Of a DNA stretch of 64,000 nt, positions 27,740-37,315 are shown one piece after another. How positions within the stretch are numbered: position 1 is the stretch's first letter; each line of letters starts with the position of its first letter. The stretch covers positions 1,178,001-1,242,000 of the forward strand of contig CAVRXH010000006.1 in assembly GCA_963725175.1 (NCBI GenBank), given 5' to 3'. A program made the position numbers and the translations under genes. The notes below the pieces were generated by a model. That model saw only the letters and a program-made list of their open reading frames with translations. It had not been told where the DNA came from and made no database searches. The stretch is from DASUBV01 sp963725175. GTDB taxonomy: Bacteria; Actinomycetota; Actinomycetes; Streptosporangiales; Streptosporangiaceae.

Positions 27740-28511
27740 TCAGTGCCCCGCTTCCAGCGAGCCGCCGATGTACTGGGCGGTCAGGATCGTGAAGATGTAG
27801 GCCTGCAGCGCCTGGATCAGCATCTCGAATGCCGTCAGCACGACAGTGAGGATGAACGAGGTGGCGCTGAACAGCAGCCCGATGGTCGCGCTGAACATGT
27901 ACCAGGTCGCGAGCGTGAAGACTAGGAGCAGGATGTGCCCGGCGAACATGTTCGCGAACAGCCGGACCGCCAGCGTGAACGGCCGGACAAGGACGTACTG
28001 GAGGATCTCCACCGGGGCCAGCAGGCCCAGGATCGACCACGGCACGCCCGACGGGATCATGTTCTTGAAGTAGCCGCCCAGGCCCTGGTGCTTGATGCCC
28101 AGGTAGGTGTAGGTCACGTAGACCATCAGCATCAGCACGACGGGGAAGGCGATGAACGACATCGCCGGGAACTGCGCGACCGGGATGATCTCCATCAGGT
28201 TCATCACCCAGATGAAGAAGAACAGCGAGACCAGGAACGGCAGGAAGCTGTCGCCGCGCTCGCCCATCATCGGCCGCAGGATCTGGTCGCGGACGAAGCC
28301 CGATGCCCATCTCGCCGAGGTTCTGCGCGCGCCGCGGCACGAGCTGCGGGTTACCGAACGCGAACCAGAAGAACACGACCACCGCGACGGCGCAGACGAG
28401 CGCCAGCAGCATCGGCTTGGTGAAGTAGAAGCCGCCGATCCGGAAGAACGGCGTGAAGATAAAGGACGCCGGGTAGCCAGGCGCCGGGTAGCGGCAGTGC
28501 GCGGAGGACAT
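27740..28511 (-). CDS. atpB: ATP synthase subunit a (frame-broken)
   Basis: Five- to six-helix Fo stator. The upstream frame gives MSSAHCRYPAPGYP, then FFRIGGFYFTKPMLL and NPQLVPRRAQNLGEMGI. After one break near 28303 (a G too many) it continues MMGERGDSFLPFLVSLFFFI and FTLAVRLFANMFAGH with the essential Arg. About 257 residues after correction. The start at 28509-28511 suits length; a longer frame reaches 28565. Confidence 0.93.
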
Positions 28512-28717
28512 GATGTGACTGTTCTCCTCAGTGCACCTGCTCCGCGACGAAGGCGACGATGTCACCGGTCAAGACGATGTCCTCCTGCTTCGCACCAGCA
28601 CGCGGCCCCTGCCAGCGCGACGTAGATCGCTGCTTCGCCCGGCGGCCCGCGAGACGGCGTTGCCGGGAACACGGATGTTAGCTGCCCGACCCGCAGGCTT
28701 TACACGCGCATTACCTG

Positions 28718-28994
28718 TTAGGGCCGGCCGTACTTGAAGATGATCAGCACGATCGCCAGCACCAGCCCGACCAGCATGCCCACCGGGAACAGCACGACTG
28801 AGCTGCGTGACCCAGCCGACCAGCCAGCCGATCAGGCCGTACGCGGCCATCCCGGCGAGCAGGTAGGTGAAGATCGTCCAGCCGGCGTTCTGGTCTGCCG
28901 GGCCGCGCGGCGGCGGCGGGTCGCCCCGCCCGTACCGCCAGGCATGTCCGTGGCCCTGGCCATCGCGGGGCGGCTCGCGAGTGCCCATCGTCAT
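28718..28994 (-). CDS. AtpZ/AtpI-like small membrane protein (frame-broken)
   Basis: Short protein upstream of atpB. MTMGTREPPRDG and a Pro/Gly-rich cytoplasmic stretch precede AGWTIFTYLLAGMAAYGLIG and, after one frame break near 28800, VLFPVGMLVGLVLAIVLII ending KYGRP. Two hydrophobic helices and the operon position match the AtpZ/AtpI-type assembly or ion-supply proteins. Start uncertain: ATGs at 28994 and 28988, GTG at 29012; none has a good ribosome site. Confidence 0.65.
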
Positions 28995-29073
28995 GCGGGC
29001 GCCACGGGGCACGGCGGGAAGCCTTCACCGCGGGCCGCGTTTCGCCGTCCGGACGCCAGAGCACGATCACGGG

Positions 29074-29478
29074 TCATCCTTCTCCGTGCGGCTCGACGTA
29101 GAGGAACTTGAGGCGCATCGACCAGACGACCTGCGCGATGCACCAGACGAGGATGCAGGCGATCGCACTCAGGCCGAACATCCGCGTGCTGAACGCCGTA
29201 GTGCTGGCGAACCTGGCAATAACGAGCAGCAGGACCAGGATCTTCACGATGTAGGTGACCATCGCGGTGATCATCATGGCCTGCGGGCTGATCCGAGCGG
29301 CGCGTCCCACCGCGAATACGCTGATCGAGAAGAAGATCGCGACCAGGGCCACCCCGAGCAGCGCGCCGATCAGGCCCTTGACGCCATAGAACCCGGCGCC
29401 GACGGCAGCCATGATCACCGCGACTACGGCCGTGACCACGGCCGAGCGGCGGGCGATCCGGGCATAAATAGCCGGCAT
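29074..29478 (-). CDS. AtpI-like ATP synthase-associated membrane protein
   Basis: 134 residues, four predicted helices (VVTAVVAVIMAAVGAGFYG, LIGALLGVALVAIFFSIS, MMITAMVTYIVKILVLLLVI, LSAIACILVWCIAQVVWSM). This architecture and its place at the head of the atp operon match the actinobacterial ATP synthase I protein, thought to aid c-ring assembly. First gene of the atp transcript as read here. Confidence 0.8.
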   Translation of the reverse strand: MPAIYARIARRSAVVTAVVAVIMAAVGAGFYGVKGLIGALLGVALVAIFFSISVFAVGRAARISPQAMMITAMVTYIVKILVLLLVIARFASTTAFSTRMFGLSAIACILVWCIAQVVWSMRLKFLYVEPHGEG

Positions 29479-29802
29479 CTACGGGGCTCCGGGGGTCTCG
29501 GCGAGAGCCAGTGGCCCCCGCCGGATTGAGGAACGAACTGCCTCGGTACCGATCGGGTACCGGGCCGTCTGACAGCCACGATCGGTGCGGGCCGCCAGAT
29601 GACCGAAACGTATCACGGACCTCTCACTCGTCATTGAGTAGATGCTCGTGAAAGATATCACAAGCTCTCAGACACGGGTCTCAGCGGGTCACCTAACGTG
29701 ACGAACCAGCCCGGAATCTGGCCGCCGTGACCGCCCTGGGCGGCACCAACGGTAGCCGAGCCCGAGCATCCCCGTCAGCGGCTCGGCCCGTCCTGACCAG
29801 CG
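29479..29802. other. Intergenic region upstream of the atp operon
   Basis: No gene seen. The 29580-29700 stretch is less GC-rich and probably carries the minus-strand promoter of the atp operon. It also lies just beyond the 3' end of the transferase gene. Confidence 0.5.
29688..29702. promoter_or_regulatory. Inverted repeat GTCAC-CTAAC-GTGAC
   Basis: Perfect 5-bp arms around a 5-base spacer, about 210 bases upstream of the first atp-operon gene. Possible operator; only symmetry supports it. Confidence 0.35.
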
Positions 29803-31815
29803 CTATTCCGGCCGGTCCTGGCCGACTGGCGGCGGGACGACCCGGCCGCCCGGCGCCGGCCGGCGGACCGGCCGGCCGTGCGCGGGCTCGCCGTGCGCGG
29901 GCTCGCCGTGCCGGGGCTGGCCTTGGCCTGGCTGGCGTGGCGCGGCCGGCGGCAGGCCTGGCGGCGGCAGCGTCTCGTCGGCGGCGGGCTCGCCGCCGGC
30001 CGTCGATGCCAGCCAGCTGCGCTGCCAGCGCGGCCCGGCCGGCTGGCCGTCGGACCCGGTCCCGAACGCAGCCGACGGCGCCGCGGGCGGCTGGGGCACA
30101 GGCGGCTGGGGCACGGGCGGCAGCGGGACGGGATGCGGCGCGGCCGGGGGGATGCTGCCGACCACCGACCGGTGCTGCCCGCCCGCCGAGGCGGGCGAAT
30201 CGTCCCCTGCGGACGGCTCCCCAGAGGCGGGCGAGTCCGCCAGTGAGTCCACCAGCGGGTCCGCGAACGGCTCGCCGGAACTGGCCGACCTGCCGGAGCT
30301 GCCGGGATCCGCCTGGCTGAGGGGGTCCGCCTGGCTGAACTGGCCTGCCTGGCTGAACGGGTCGGCCTCGCTGGCCGGGCTGGCGTAGCGACCGTTCTGG
30401 CCCAGGTCGGTCAGCGTGTCGTCGAAGGTCAGCGGCGGCCTGCCCGGGTCGGCGGTGGCGTGCTGCCCCCTGCCGAGCTCTCCGGCGCTCCACCCGCCGG
30501 TGGCCGACCAGGCCGCACCCGGCCAGTCCCGGGTGGCCCCGCCGTGCTCCGGCTCCCCCGCCGCGATCCGGGTCGCCGGGTCGGCCGCCACGCCCACCAG
30601 GTGCCCCTCGGGGGCCAGCGTGTCGACGGGCACCGGGCTGGGCGCGGCCGCCACCGCGGCCGCCGCGATCAGCCGCCGGTCCTCGCGGCTCCACCAGCGC
30701 AGCCGGGGCATGGACAGCAGGAGCAGCACCGCGACCGCGCCGACGGTGATCATCGCGAAGACCCAGGACGGCCGCTTCTCGATGGACAGCCAGACCACCG
30801 CGCCGGAGAACAGGGCCGCCCAGAAGTACATGATCAGCACGCTGGACCGGTGCGAGTGGCCGATATCGAGCAGCCGGTGATGCAGGTGCTTGCGGTCCGG
30901 GGCGAACGGCGACATCCCGGCCCTGGTCCGGCGGAACACGGCCATCAGCATGTCGGTGTACGGGATGATCAGGATCGCCGTGGGAAGCAGCAGCGGCAGC
31001 ACCTCGGGGAACCGGTTCACGGTGCCGAACCGGTAGGCCTGGTTGCTGGTCAGCGTCAGCGGGTCAAGCGAGCTGATACTGGAGATCGGCACGTAGGCGA
31101 GCAGCAGCCCGAGCAGCATCGACCCGGTATCGCCCATGAAGATCCGGGCCGGGTGGAAGTTATGCGGCAGGAAGCCCAGGCACATCCCGGCCAGCACGGC
31201 GGAGATCAGCGCCGGCTGCGCCTCGGCCGACAGCCGCAGCACATGGGTCAGCCAGTAGTAGTACATGAAGAACGAGACCGCCGCGATGGCCACGATGCCC
31301 GCGGCCAGGCCGTCAAGGCCGTCGATGAAGTTGACCGCGTTGATGGTCGCGACGACCACGAGGATGGTCAGGACCATCGCCTGATTCGACGTAGGCGAGA
31401 AGGTCGCGCGATTCAGCAGCGGCAGCCAGTTCAGCTCACATCCGCTCGCCACCAGGATGGCGCCGGCGGCGACCTGCCCGGCCAGCTTGCAGACCGGGCT
31501 CATGCCCCACCGGTCGTCGACGATGCCCATCGCCACGATCAGCAGGCCGGCCAGCAGCAGGCCGGTCTCCATGCTGAGCGTGCCGGTGCCGACGAAGACG
31601 CTGTTCAGCGGGGTCATCTGGCTGGCGACCAGCAGCCCGGCCGCGAGCCCGCCGTACATCGCCAGGCCGCCGAGCAGCGGGATCGGGGCGACATGCACGT
31701 CCCGGTCGCGGGCGGCGTGCATGACGCCGCCCTTGATCGCCCCGCGGCGCACCAGCGGCGTCAGGATGTACGTGACGGCAGCCGTCACCAGCAGAGTTAG
31801 TACGTACTCGCGCAC
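29803..31815 (-). CDS. Undecaprenyl-phosphate sugar-1-phosphate transferase (WecA/TagO type) with long disordered tail
   Basis: 670 residues. The first ~375 form the polytopic PNPT transferase that loads GlcNAc-1-P (or a related sugar) on undecaprenyl phosphate: GLLIVAMGIVDDRWGMSP, NAVNFIDGLDGLAAG, HPARIFMGDTGSMLLG and PDRKHLHHRLLDIGHSHR are the catalytic and nucleotide-binding signatures. Usual homologues end near 360-450 residues. Here ~290 extra residues of Pro/Gly/Ala/Asp/Ser low complexity follow, with short repeats such as FSQADPLSQADP and HGEPAHGEPAHG. The tail may be a real intracellular extension. Position between sua5 and the atp operon is conserved. Confidence 0.88.
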   Translation of the reverse strand: MREYVLTLLVTAAVTYILTPLVRRGAIKGGVMHAARDRDVHVAPIPLLGGLAMYGGLAAGLLVASQMTPLNSVFVGTGTLSMETGLLLAGLLIVAMGIVDDRWGMSPVCKLAGQVAAGAILVASGCELNWLPLLNRATFSPTSNQAMVLTILVVVATINAVNFIDGLDGLAAGIVAIAAVSFFMYYYWLTHVLRLSAEAQPALISAVLAGMCLGFLPHNFHPARIFMGDTGSMLLGLLLAYVPISSISSLDPLTLTSNQAYRFGTVNRFPEVLPLLLPTAILIIPYTDMLMAVFRRTRAGMSPFAPDRKHLHHRLLDIGHSHRSSVLIMYFWAALFSGAVVWLSIEKRPSWVFAMITVGAVAVLLLLSMPRLRWWSREDRRLIAAAAVAAAPSPVPVDTLAPEGHLVGVAADPATRIAAGEPEHGGATRDWPGAAWSATGGWSAGELGRGQHATADPGRPPLTFDDTLTDLGQNGRYASPASEADPFSQAGQFSQADPLSQADPGSSGRSASSGEPFADPLVDSLADSPASGEPSAGDDSPASAGGQHRSVVGSIPPAAPHPVPLPPVPQPPVPQPPAAPSAAFGTGSDGQPAGPRWQRSWLASTAGGEPAADETLPPPGLPPAAPRQPGQGQPRHGEPAHGEPAHGRPVRRPAPGGRVVPPPVGQDRPE

Positions 31816-31858
31816 CGGTCACCAGGTCTTCGCAGATGAGACGGGCATCGGGACAACT

Positions 31859-32522
31859 CTAGAGCACCTCACGCCCCGGTCTCGCCCATCCGCACCGCGG
31901 CGACCTCCCGAGCTGGCCGATCGAGATCGCGCCCGCCCGCAGCAGCCGCGGCGCGGTGTCCGTGAGGTCGACGATGGTGGAGGAGACCCCGCCGACGGCC
32001 TCGCCGCCGTCCAGGTACACGGCCACCGAGTCGCCGAGCTGGTCCCGGGCCTGCTGCGCGGTCGTCGCGGACGGCGAGCCGCTGAGGTTCGCGCTGCTGA
32101 CCGCCATCGGGCCGGTCTCCTTCAGCAGCTCAAGCGCCACCGGGTCCTGCGGCATCCGGATCGCCACCGTGCCCCTGGTGTCCCCCAGGTCCCAGCTCAG
32201 CGTCCGGGCCGCCCGGCAGACGATGGTCAGCCCGCCGGGCCAGAACTCGTCGATGAGCTGCTGGCCGTACGGGCCCAGCTCCTCCACCAGCGCGCCGGCG
32301 GCGCGGACGCTGCCGACCAGGACCGGCGGCGGCATGTCCCTGCCCCGGCCCTTGGTAGCCAGCAGGTGAGCCACGGCGGCCGGGCTGAACGCGTCAGCGC
32401 CGATCCCGTACACCGTGTCGGTGGGCAGCACGACCAGCTCGCCGCGGAGTACCGCGTCCTGTCGCGGCGGTCAGCCCCTCGGCCCGCTGGGTCTGGTCGG
32501 CGCAGTCATACCAGGCGGTCAT
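31859..32522 (-). CDS. L-threonylcarbamoyladenylate synthase (Sua5/TsaC), frame-broken
   Basis: Makes threonylcarbamoyl-AMP for the universal tRNA t6A37 modification. Seen: start MTAWYDCADQTQRAEG, then after a break near 32457 VLPTDTVYGIGADAF, GRGRDMPPPVLVGS, PGGLTIVCRA, VAIRMPQDP and SSANLSG. The 3' end also looks shifted near 31912: one base fewer would give EVAAVRMGETGA and a TGA at 31869. About 215 residues. Begins six bases after prmC. An essential gene, so the breaks are almost surely errors. Confidence 0.88.
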
Positions 32523-32528
32523 AGCCGA

Positions 32529-33399
32529 TCATCCTGTCATGCGCCAGGTGGCGGTGACGAACCTGTCCCGGCCGGCCAGGTCAGCGTTGTTGCGGATCTG
32601 GCGCCAGCCGTTTTCCTCGGCGAAGATCCAGTACACGGCGGGTCCCTGCTGGTGGCCATGCTCGACCGCGACCAGGCCGCCCGGCCGCAGCAGCCGCCGC
32701 GCGGTGGCCTCCACCACGCCGATCGCGCCCAGCCCGTCGGTGCCTGACCACAGCGCCGTCGCCGGGTCGTACTCGCCGACCTCCGGCGGCACCCAGGCGC
32801 CCTGCGGGATGTACGGGGGGTTGCTGACCACCAGGTCCATCGTGCCGTCCAGCTCGGCCAGCGCGGTCGCCGAAGTCCCCGGCGTGCAGCGTCACACGGC
32901 CCGCCGTGTGCGGCGCGGCCGCCGCGCAGCTGTCGATGTTGCGCTGGGTCCACTGCCGGGCCAGCGGGTCGGCCTCCACCGCGTGCACCTGGGCGCGCGG
33001 CACCTCCTGGGCGATGGCCAGCGCGATCGCGCCCGAGCCGGTGCCCAGGTCGGCGACCAGCGGCTCGGCCACGTCCATCGCGGCGAGCCGCTCCACCGCC
33101 CAGCCCGTCATCACCTCGGTCTCCGGGCGCGGCACGAAGACGCCGGGGCCGACGGCCAGCTCCAGGTAGCGGAAGTAGGCCAGGCCGGTGATGTGCTGAA
33201 GCGGCTCGCGGGCCTCCCGCCGGGCGATGTCGTCCCAGAACCGCGGATCGAAGTCGGCGTCGGTGACCAGGTGCAGCTGGCCCCGTGGCACGCCGTGCAG
33301 ATGCGCGGCGATCAGCTCGGCGTCCGCGCGCGGTGACTCGACCCCGGCCTGCGCCAGCCGGGCCGACGCCATCGCGATCTCGTCGAGCAGCAGGCTCAT
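32529..33399 (-). CDS. prmC: Release-factor glutamine methyltransferase PrmC (frame-broken)
   Basis: SAM-dependent N5-methylation of the GGQ glutamine in release factors. N-domain DEIAMASARLAQAGVESPRA, PLQHITGLAYFRYLELAV, VFVPRPETEVM, SAM site ADLGTGSGAIALAIA and the substrate motif VVSNPPYIP. One break near 32870 separates the SAM half from the NPPY half. About 290 residues. It stands next to its substrate gene prfA, 69 bases away. Confidence 0.93.
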
Positions 33400-33468
33400 C
33401 GCCGTGACGCTAGCCCATACCGGGCCGCCGGCCGAAGCCGCATCGCGGGGCTGCCCCGCATCGGCCCG

Positions 33469-34533
33469 TCAGTCCGCATCGGGGCCGGCGATCTTCTCGG
33501 CCCGGTCGGCCTCCACCAGCGCGTTGATCACCGCGTCCAGGTCACCGTCGATCACCTGGTCCAGGTTGTAGGCCTTGAAGCCGACCCGGTGGTCGGAGAT
33601 CCGGTTCTCCGGGAAGTTGTAGGTCCTGACCCGCTGCGACCGGTCCACGTCCGAGACCTGGCTGCGCCGCGCCGCCGCCGCCTGAGCGTCCGCCGCCTCC
33701 TGCGCCGCGGCCAGCATCCTGGCCCGCAGGATGCGCATCGCCGACTCCTTGTTCTGGAGCTGGCTCTTCTCGTTCTGGCAGGACACCACGATGCCGGTCG
33801 GCAGGTGGGTGATCCGCACCGCCGAGTCCGTGGTGTTCACGCTCTGACCGCCAGGCCCGGAGGAGCGGAACACGTCGATCCGCAGGTCGTTCGGGTCGAT
33901 CGTGACATCCACCGGGTCAGCCTCCGGCATCACCAGGACGCCCGCCGCCGAGGTGTGAATCCGGCCCTGGGACTCGGTGACCGGCACCCGCTGCACGCGG
34001 TGCACGCCGCCCTCGTACTTCAGCCGCGCCCAGGCCCCGTCCGCGCCGCGGCCCTTGACCGCGACCGTGACGTCCTTGTAGCCGCCCAGGCCGGTGATGG
34101 TTGAGTCGATGATCTCGGTCTTCCAGTGCTGCCGCTCGGCGAAGCGCAGGTACATCCGCAGCAGGTCCCCGGCGAACAGCGCGGACTCGTCGCCGCCCTC
34201 GCCCGCCTTGATCTCCAGGATGACGTCCTTGCTGTCATAGGGGTCCCTGGGCACCAGCATCTCGTTCAGCCGGTGCTCCAGCCCCTGGCGGCGGGCCGCC
34301 AGCTCCTGCGCCTCGGCCGCGAACGACGAGTCCTGGGCGCCCAGCTCGCGCGCCGTCTCCTCGTCGGCGCCGACCTCCAGCCACTCGGCGTAGGCCGCGA
34401 CGATCGGGCTCAGCTCGCCGTAGCGGCGGCCCACCGTCCTGGCCTTGTCGGGGTCTGCGTGGATGGCCGGGTCAGCGAGATCGCGCTCCAGCTGGGCGTG
34501 CTCGGTCACCAGGTCGGCAAGCCGCTCGAACAC
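33469..34533 (-). CDS. prfA: Peptide chain release factor 1
   Basis: 354 residues, intact. Recognises UAA/UAG. The stop-codon tripeptide is PVT in QRVPVTESQGR (RF1 type P-x-T) and the catalytic loop is SSGPGGQSVNTT. N-terminal MFERLADLVTEHAQLERDL and C-terminal NFPENRISDHRVG are standard. Separated from rpmE by a strong hairpin, so it probably has its own promoter. Confidence 0.97.
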   Translation of the reverse strand: MFERLADLVTEHAQLERDLADPAIHADPDKARTVGRRYGELSPIVAAYAEWLEVGADEETARELGAQDSSFAAEAQELAARRQGLEHRLNEMLVPRDPYDSKDVILEIKAGEGGDESALFAGDLLRMYLRFAERQHWKTEIIDSTITGLGGYKDVTVAVKGRGADGAWARLKYEGGVHRVQRVPVTESQGRIHTSAAGVLVMPEADPVDVTIDPNDLRIDVFRSSGPGGQSVNTTDSAVRITHLPTGIVVSCQNEKSQLQNKESAMRILRARMLAAAQEAADAQAAAARRSQVSDVDRSQRVRTYNFPENRISDHRVGFKAYNLDQVIDGDLDAVINALVEADRAEKIAGPDAD

Positions 34534-34586
34534 TGCGCTACCTCCTGCGACGCTGCCGCGCGGTGCCGGGGCGCCCGCGCGTGCAT

Positions 34587-34625
34587 AGCCGGATCGCCGG
34601 CCTTCAGAAGGTCGGCGATCCGGCT
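34587..34625 (-). terminator. Terminator between rpmE and prfA
   Basis: 18-bp stem with one G-U-type mismatch (AGCCGGATCGCCGGCCTT / AAGGTCGGCGATCCGGCT) and a CAG loop, about 58 bases beyond the rpmE stop. Confidence 0.8.
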
Positions 34626-34682
34626 AGATGACTTTCCTGGCCGAGCTGACGGCGGGCCGACGGGCCCGCCAGGCGCTCCCGG

Positions 34683-34904
34683 CTACTTGCTGGCGGCCTG
34701 CTGCTTGCCGAACCGGCGCTCGAACCTGGCGACGCGGCCGCCGGTGTCGAGGATCTTCTGCTTACCCGTGTAGAACGGGTGGCAGCTTGAGCAGATGTCG
34801 GCGTGAATCACGCCGTTCTTCGCCGTGCTCCGGGTGGTGAAGGTGCTTCCGCAGGTACAGGTGACCGTGGTCTCGACGTACTCCGGGTGGATACCCGACT
34901 TCAT
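34683..34904 (-). CDS. rpmE: 50S ribosomal protein L31 (zinc-binding form)
   Basis: 73 residues, MKSGIHPEYVETTVTCTCG start. Cys in CTCG and CSSCHPFYTGKQK mark the C+ zinc-binding version, as opposed to the zinc-free paralogue induced in starvation. C-terminus RFERRFGK is normal. Sits between rho and prfA as in most actinobacteria. Confidence 0.97.
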   Translation of the reverse strand: MKSGIHPEYVETTVTCTCGSTFTTRSTAKNGVIHADICSSCHPFYTGKQKILDTGGRVARFERRFGKQQAASK

Positions 34905-35025
34905 CTCATGCTCCTGGTTCCGCGGTCGCCGGGTCGGCGCGGCTAGCGCGCCGTGAACCGGTACCGCATAGTGGGCTTCCAGTCTGCCAGACGCGGTAAC
35001 GCGGCCGGGCCTGGCTAGATTCCCG

Positions 35026-35052
35026 CCCCGGCCGGCACCTGGCCGGCCGGGG
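35026..35052 (-). terminator. Second hairpin of a tandem pair after rho
   Basis: CCCCGGCCGGC and GCCGGCCGGGG pair perfectly around ACCTG, downstream of the first rho terminator. Confidence 0.65.
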
Positions 35053-35053
35053 A

Positions 35054-35079
35054 CGCCCGGACAGCTAGCTGTCCGGGCG
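35054..35079 (-). terminator. Perfect 26-bp palindrome after rho
   Basis: CGCCCGGACAGCT followed immediately by its exact complement, starting five bases beyond the rho stop. Acts as a hairpin with a CTAG apex. Confidence 0.75.
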
Positions 35080-35083
35080 GCGG

Positions 35084-37315
35084 CTAGTTGGAGGCGACCG
35101 TGGTCTTCTGCACCTTCAGCAGGAACTCCGCGTTGCTCTTGGTGTCCTTCATCCGGTCCATCAGCACCTCAAGCGCCTGCTGCGGCTCCAGCGCGTGCAG
35201 CACGCGGCGCAGCTGCCAGACGATCTTCAGCTCGTCCGGCGACATCAGCAGCTCTTCCTTGCGGGTGCTGGACTGGTCGACGTCCACCGCCGGGAAGATC
35301 CGCTTGTCGGCCAGGTCGCGGCGCAGCCGCAGCTCCATGTTGCCGGTGCCCTTGAACTCCTCGAAGATGACCTCTTCCATCCGCGACCCGGTCTCGATGA
35401 GGGCCGTGGCCAGGATGGTCAGCGAGCCGCCGTTCTCGATGTTGCGGGCCGCGCCGAAGAACCGCTTCGGCGGGTACAGGGCCGCCGAGTCGACGCCGCC
35501 GGACAGGATCCGGCCGCTGGCCGGGGCCGCCAGGTTGTAGGCGCGGCCCAGCCGGGTGATGGAGTCGAGCAGCACGACCACGTCGTGGCCCATCTCCACC
35601 AGCCGCTTGGCCCGCTCGATGGCGAGCTCGGCGACCGTGGTGTGGTCATCAGCCGGGCGGTCGAAGGTCGAGTGGATGACCTCGCCCTTGACCGTGCGCT
35701 GCATGTCCGTGACTTCCTCAGGCCGCTCGTCGACCAGGACGACCATGAGGTGGCACTCGGGATTGTTCTTGGTCACCGCGTTGGCGATGGCCTGCAGGAT
35801 CATCGTCTTGCCCGCCTTGGCCGGCGAGACGATCAGGCCGCGCTGGCCCTTGCCGATCGGGCAGACCAGGTCGATGATCCGGGTCGTCATGATCGTCGGG
35901 TCGGTCTCCAGCCGGAGCCGGTCCTGCGGGTACAGCGGGACGAGCTTGGAGAATTCGGGGCGGACCTTGGCCTGCTCGGGGTCCAGCCCGTTGATCTTGT
36001 CCAGGCGGACCAGCGCGTTGAACTTCTCCCGGCGCTCGCCCTCGCGCGGCTGGCGGATCGCGCCCTCTACGACATCGCCCTTGCGCAGCCCGTACCGGCG
36101 GACCTGGGACAGCGACACGTACACGTCGTTCGCGCCCGGCAGGTAGCCCGTGGTGCGCACGAAGCCATAGTTGTCCAGCACGTCCAGGATGCCGGCGATC
36201 GGGATGAGGACGTCGTCCTCGGTGATCACGGGCTCGGCCTCGCTGCCGCCACTGCGCTCCCGGCGGCGGCTGCCGCCCGTGTTCCGGTTGCGGAACCTGT
36301 CGCGGTCCCGGCTACGCCGGCCGCCACTGCCCGAGTCATCGTCGCGGTCCCTGCCGCCCTGGTCCCGGCCGCCCTGGTTGTCCCGGCCGCCCTGGTCACG
36401 GTTGTCGCGACCGCCCTGGCCGTCACGGCCGCTGCCCTGGCCGTCGCGACTGCCCTGGCCGTCACGGCCGCCCTGGGAGTCACGGCCGCCGTCCGAGCCG
36501 TCGCCGGCCGCCCGCGGCTGCTCGTCGCGGCGGTTGTCGTCGCGACGGTCGCGCTGGCCGTTACGCCGACGCCGCTCGCGCGGGCCGTCACCGCCCTGGG
36601 AGTCGTTCTGGCCGCCGCCGGCGTGGGTCTCCTCGCGCGTCCCGGCGGCCGATGCCGCCGGCGCGTTTCCGGCCGTCGCGCCGTGCGCCGCGTCCTGCGC
36701 CGGGCCGCCGATGCCGCCCGCGCTCGCCGCCAGCGGCGTCTCCCCTATCCCGCCAGTGCTGCCGGCACCTATGCCAGGCTGCGCCGATGTCTGTGTGTCC
36801 ATGGCATCCCGCTCAAGTGGGCGGCTCGCGCCGGCTCCCGCAGGCGCGCCCCGCTGGGCTGAGTTATCGGAAACGTCGCTGCGCTGGTCCCGCCGAGCCG
36901 CCGGCTCGGACGCCGCCGACCCGGTAACCAGGGCTGACCCTGTACCGCGCCCGCCGGCGCTCCCGGCGTTGGCACTTCTGCCAGCACCCCCGCGCTGCCT
37001 CTCTTCGATCGCTGCGACAAGATCGCCCTTGCGCATCCGCGCGGTCCCAGCGAGGCCTAGTGACTGGGCGAGCCGCTGGAGCTCGGGCATCAGCATCGCG
37101 GACAGGCCCTTGCCGGCCTGGCGGCCCGCCTGGGGTCCAGCGGCCGTGTCACTGCCGTCGTCCGCGCCCGGCCTGGAGCGTACCGCGCCAGCGCTGACCG
37201 GGGAAGTCCCTGCTGACGGCGCCGTGTCGGCCGACTGGCCGGCAGAGCGGGACAGACGGGGAGATTCCTCAAGCTCGCCAGAGGAGCCGGGGAACAGATC
37301 GAGGGTTTCGCTCAC
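35084..37315 (-). CDS. rho: Transcription termination factor Rho with large RG/D-rich insert
   Basis: Hexameric RNA helicase that ends transcription. I use the GTG at 37313-37315 (VSETLDLFPGSSGELEES) because GGAAGGA lies five bases upstream; the frame is open further but without such a signal. Domains: Rho_N near 71-105 (GLSAMLMPELQRLAQSLG), ~255-residue low-complexity insert, RNA-binding CSD from ~365 (VLIPIAGILDVLDNYGFVR), P-loop SPAKAGKTMIL near 497, VVLLDSITRLGRAYN and the R-loop region. The insert has many GGRD/GQGGRD repeats. Large inserts are known in actinobacterial Rho and favour RNA binding at structured sites. 743 residues, intact. Confidence 0.95.
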   Translation of the reverse strand: MSETLDLFPGSSGELEESPRLSRSAGQSADTAPSAGTSPVSAGAVRSRPGADDGSDTAAGPQAGRQAGKGLSAMLMPELQRLAQSLGLAGTARMRKGDLVAAIEERQRGGAGRSANAGSAGGRGTGSALVTGSAASEPAARRDQRSDVSDNSAQRGAPAGAGASRPLERDAMDTQTSAQPGIGAGSTGGIGETPLAASAGGIGGPAQDAAHGATAGNAPAASAAGTREETHAGGGQNDSQGGDGPRERRRRNGQRDRRDDNRRDEQPRAAGDGSDGGRDSQGGRDGQGSRDGQGSGRDGQGGRDNRDQGGRDNQGGRDQGGRDRDDDSGSGGRRSRDRDRFRNRNTGGSRRRERSGGSEAEPVITEDDVLIPIAGILDVLDNYGFVRTTGYLPGANDVYVSLSQVRRYGLRKGDVVEGAIRQPREGERREKFNALVRLDKINGLDPEQAKVRPEFSKLVPLYPQDRLRLETDPTIMTTRIIDLVCPIGKGQRGLIVSPAKAGKTMILQAIANAVTKNNPECHLMVVLVDERPEEVTDMQRTVKGEVIHSTFDRPADDHTTVAELAIERAKRLVEMGHDVVVLLDSITRLGRAYNLAAPASGRILSGGVDSAALYPPKRFFGAARNIENGGSLTILATALIETGSRMEEVIFEEFKGTGNMELRLRRDLADKRIFPAVDVDQSSTRKEELLMSPDELKIVWQLRRVLHALEPQQALEVLMDRMKDTKSNAEFLLKVQKTTVASN
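36318..36504 (-). repeat. Low-complexity tandem repeat within rho
   Basis: Imperfect 9-18-base units encoding repeated Gly-Arg-Asp-Asn/Gly-Gln-Gly-Gly. The repeat is coding and forms part of the Rho insert. Such DNA is prone to length change. Confidence 0.7.
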
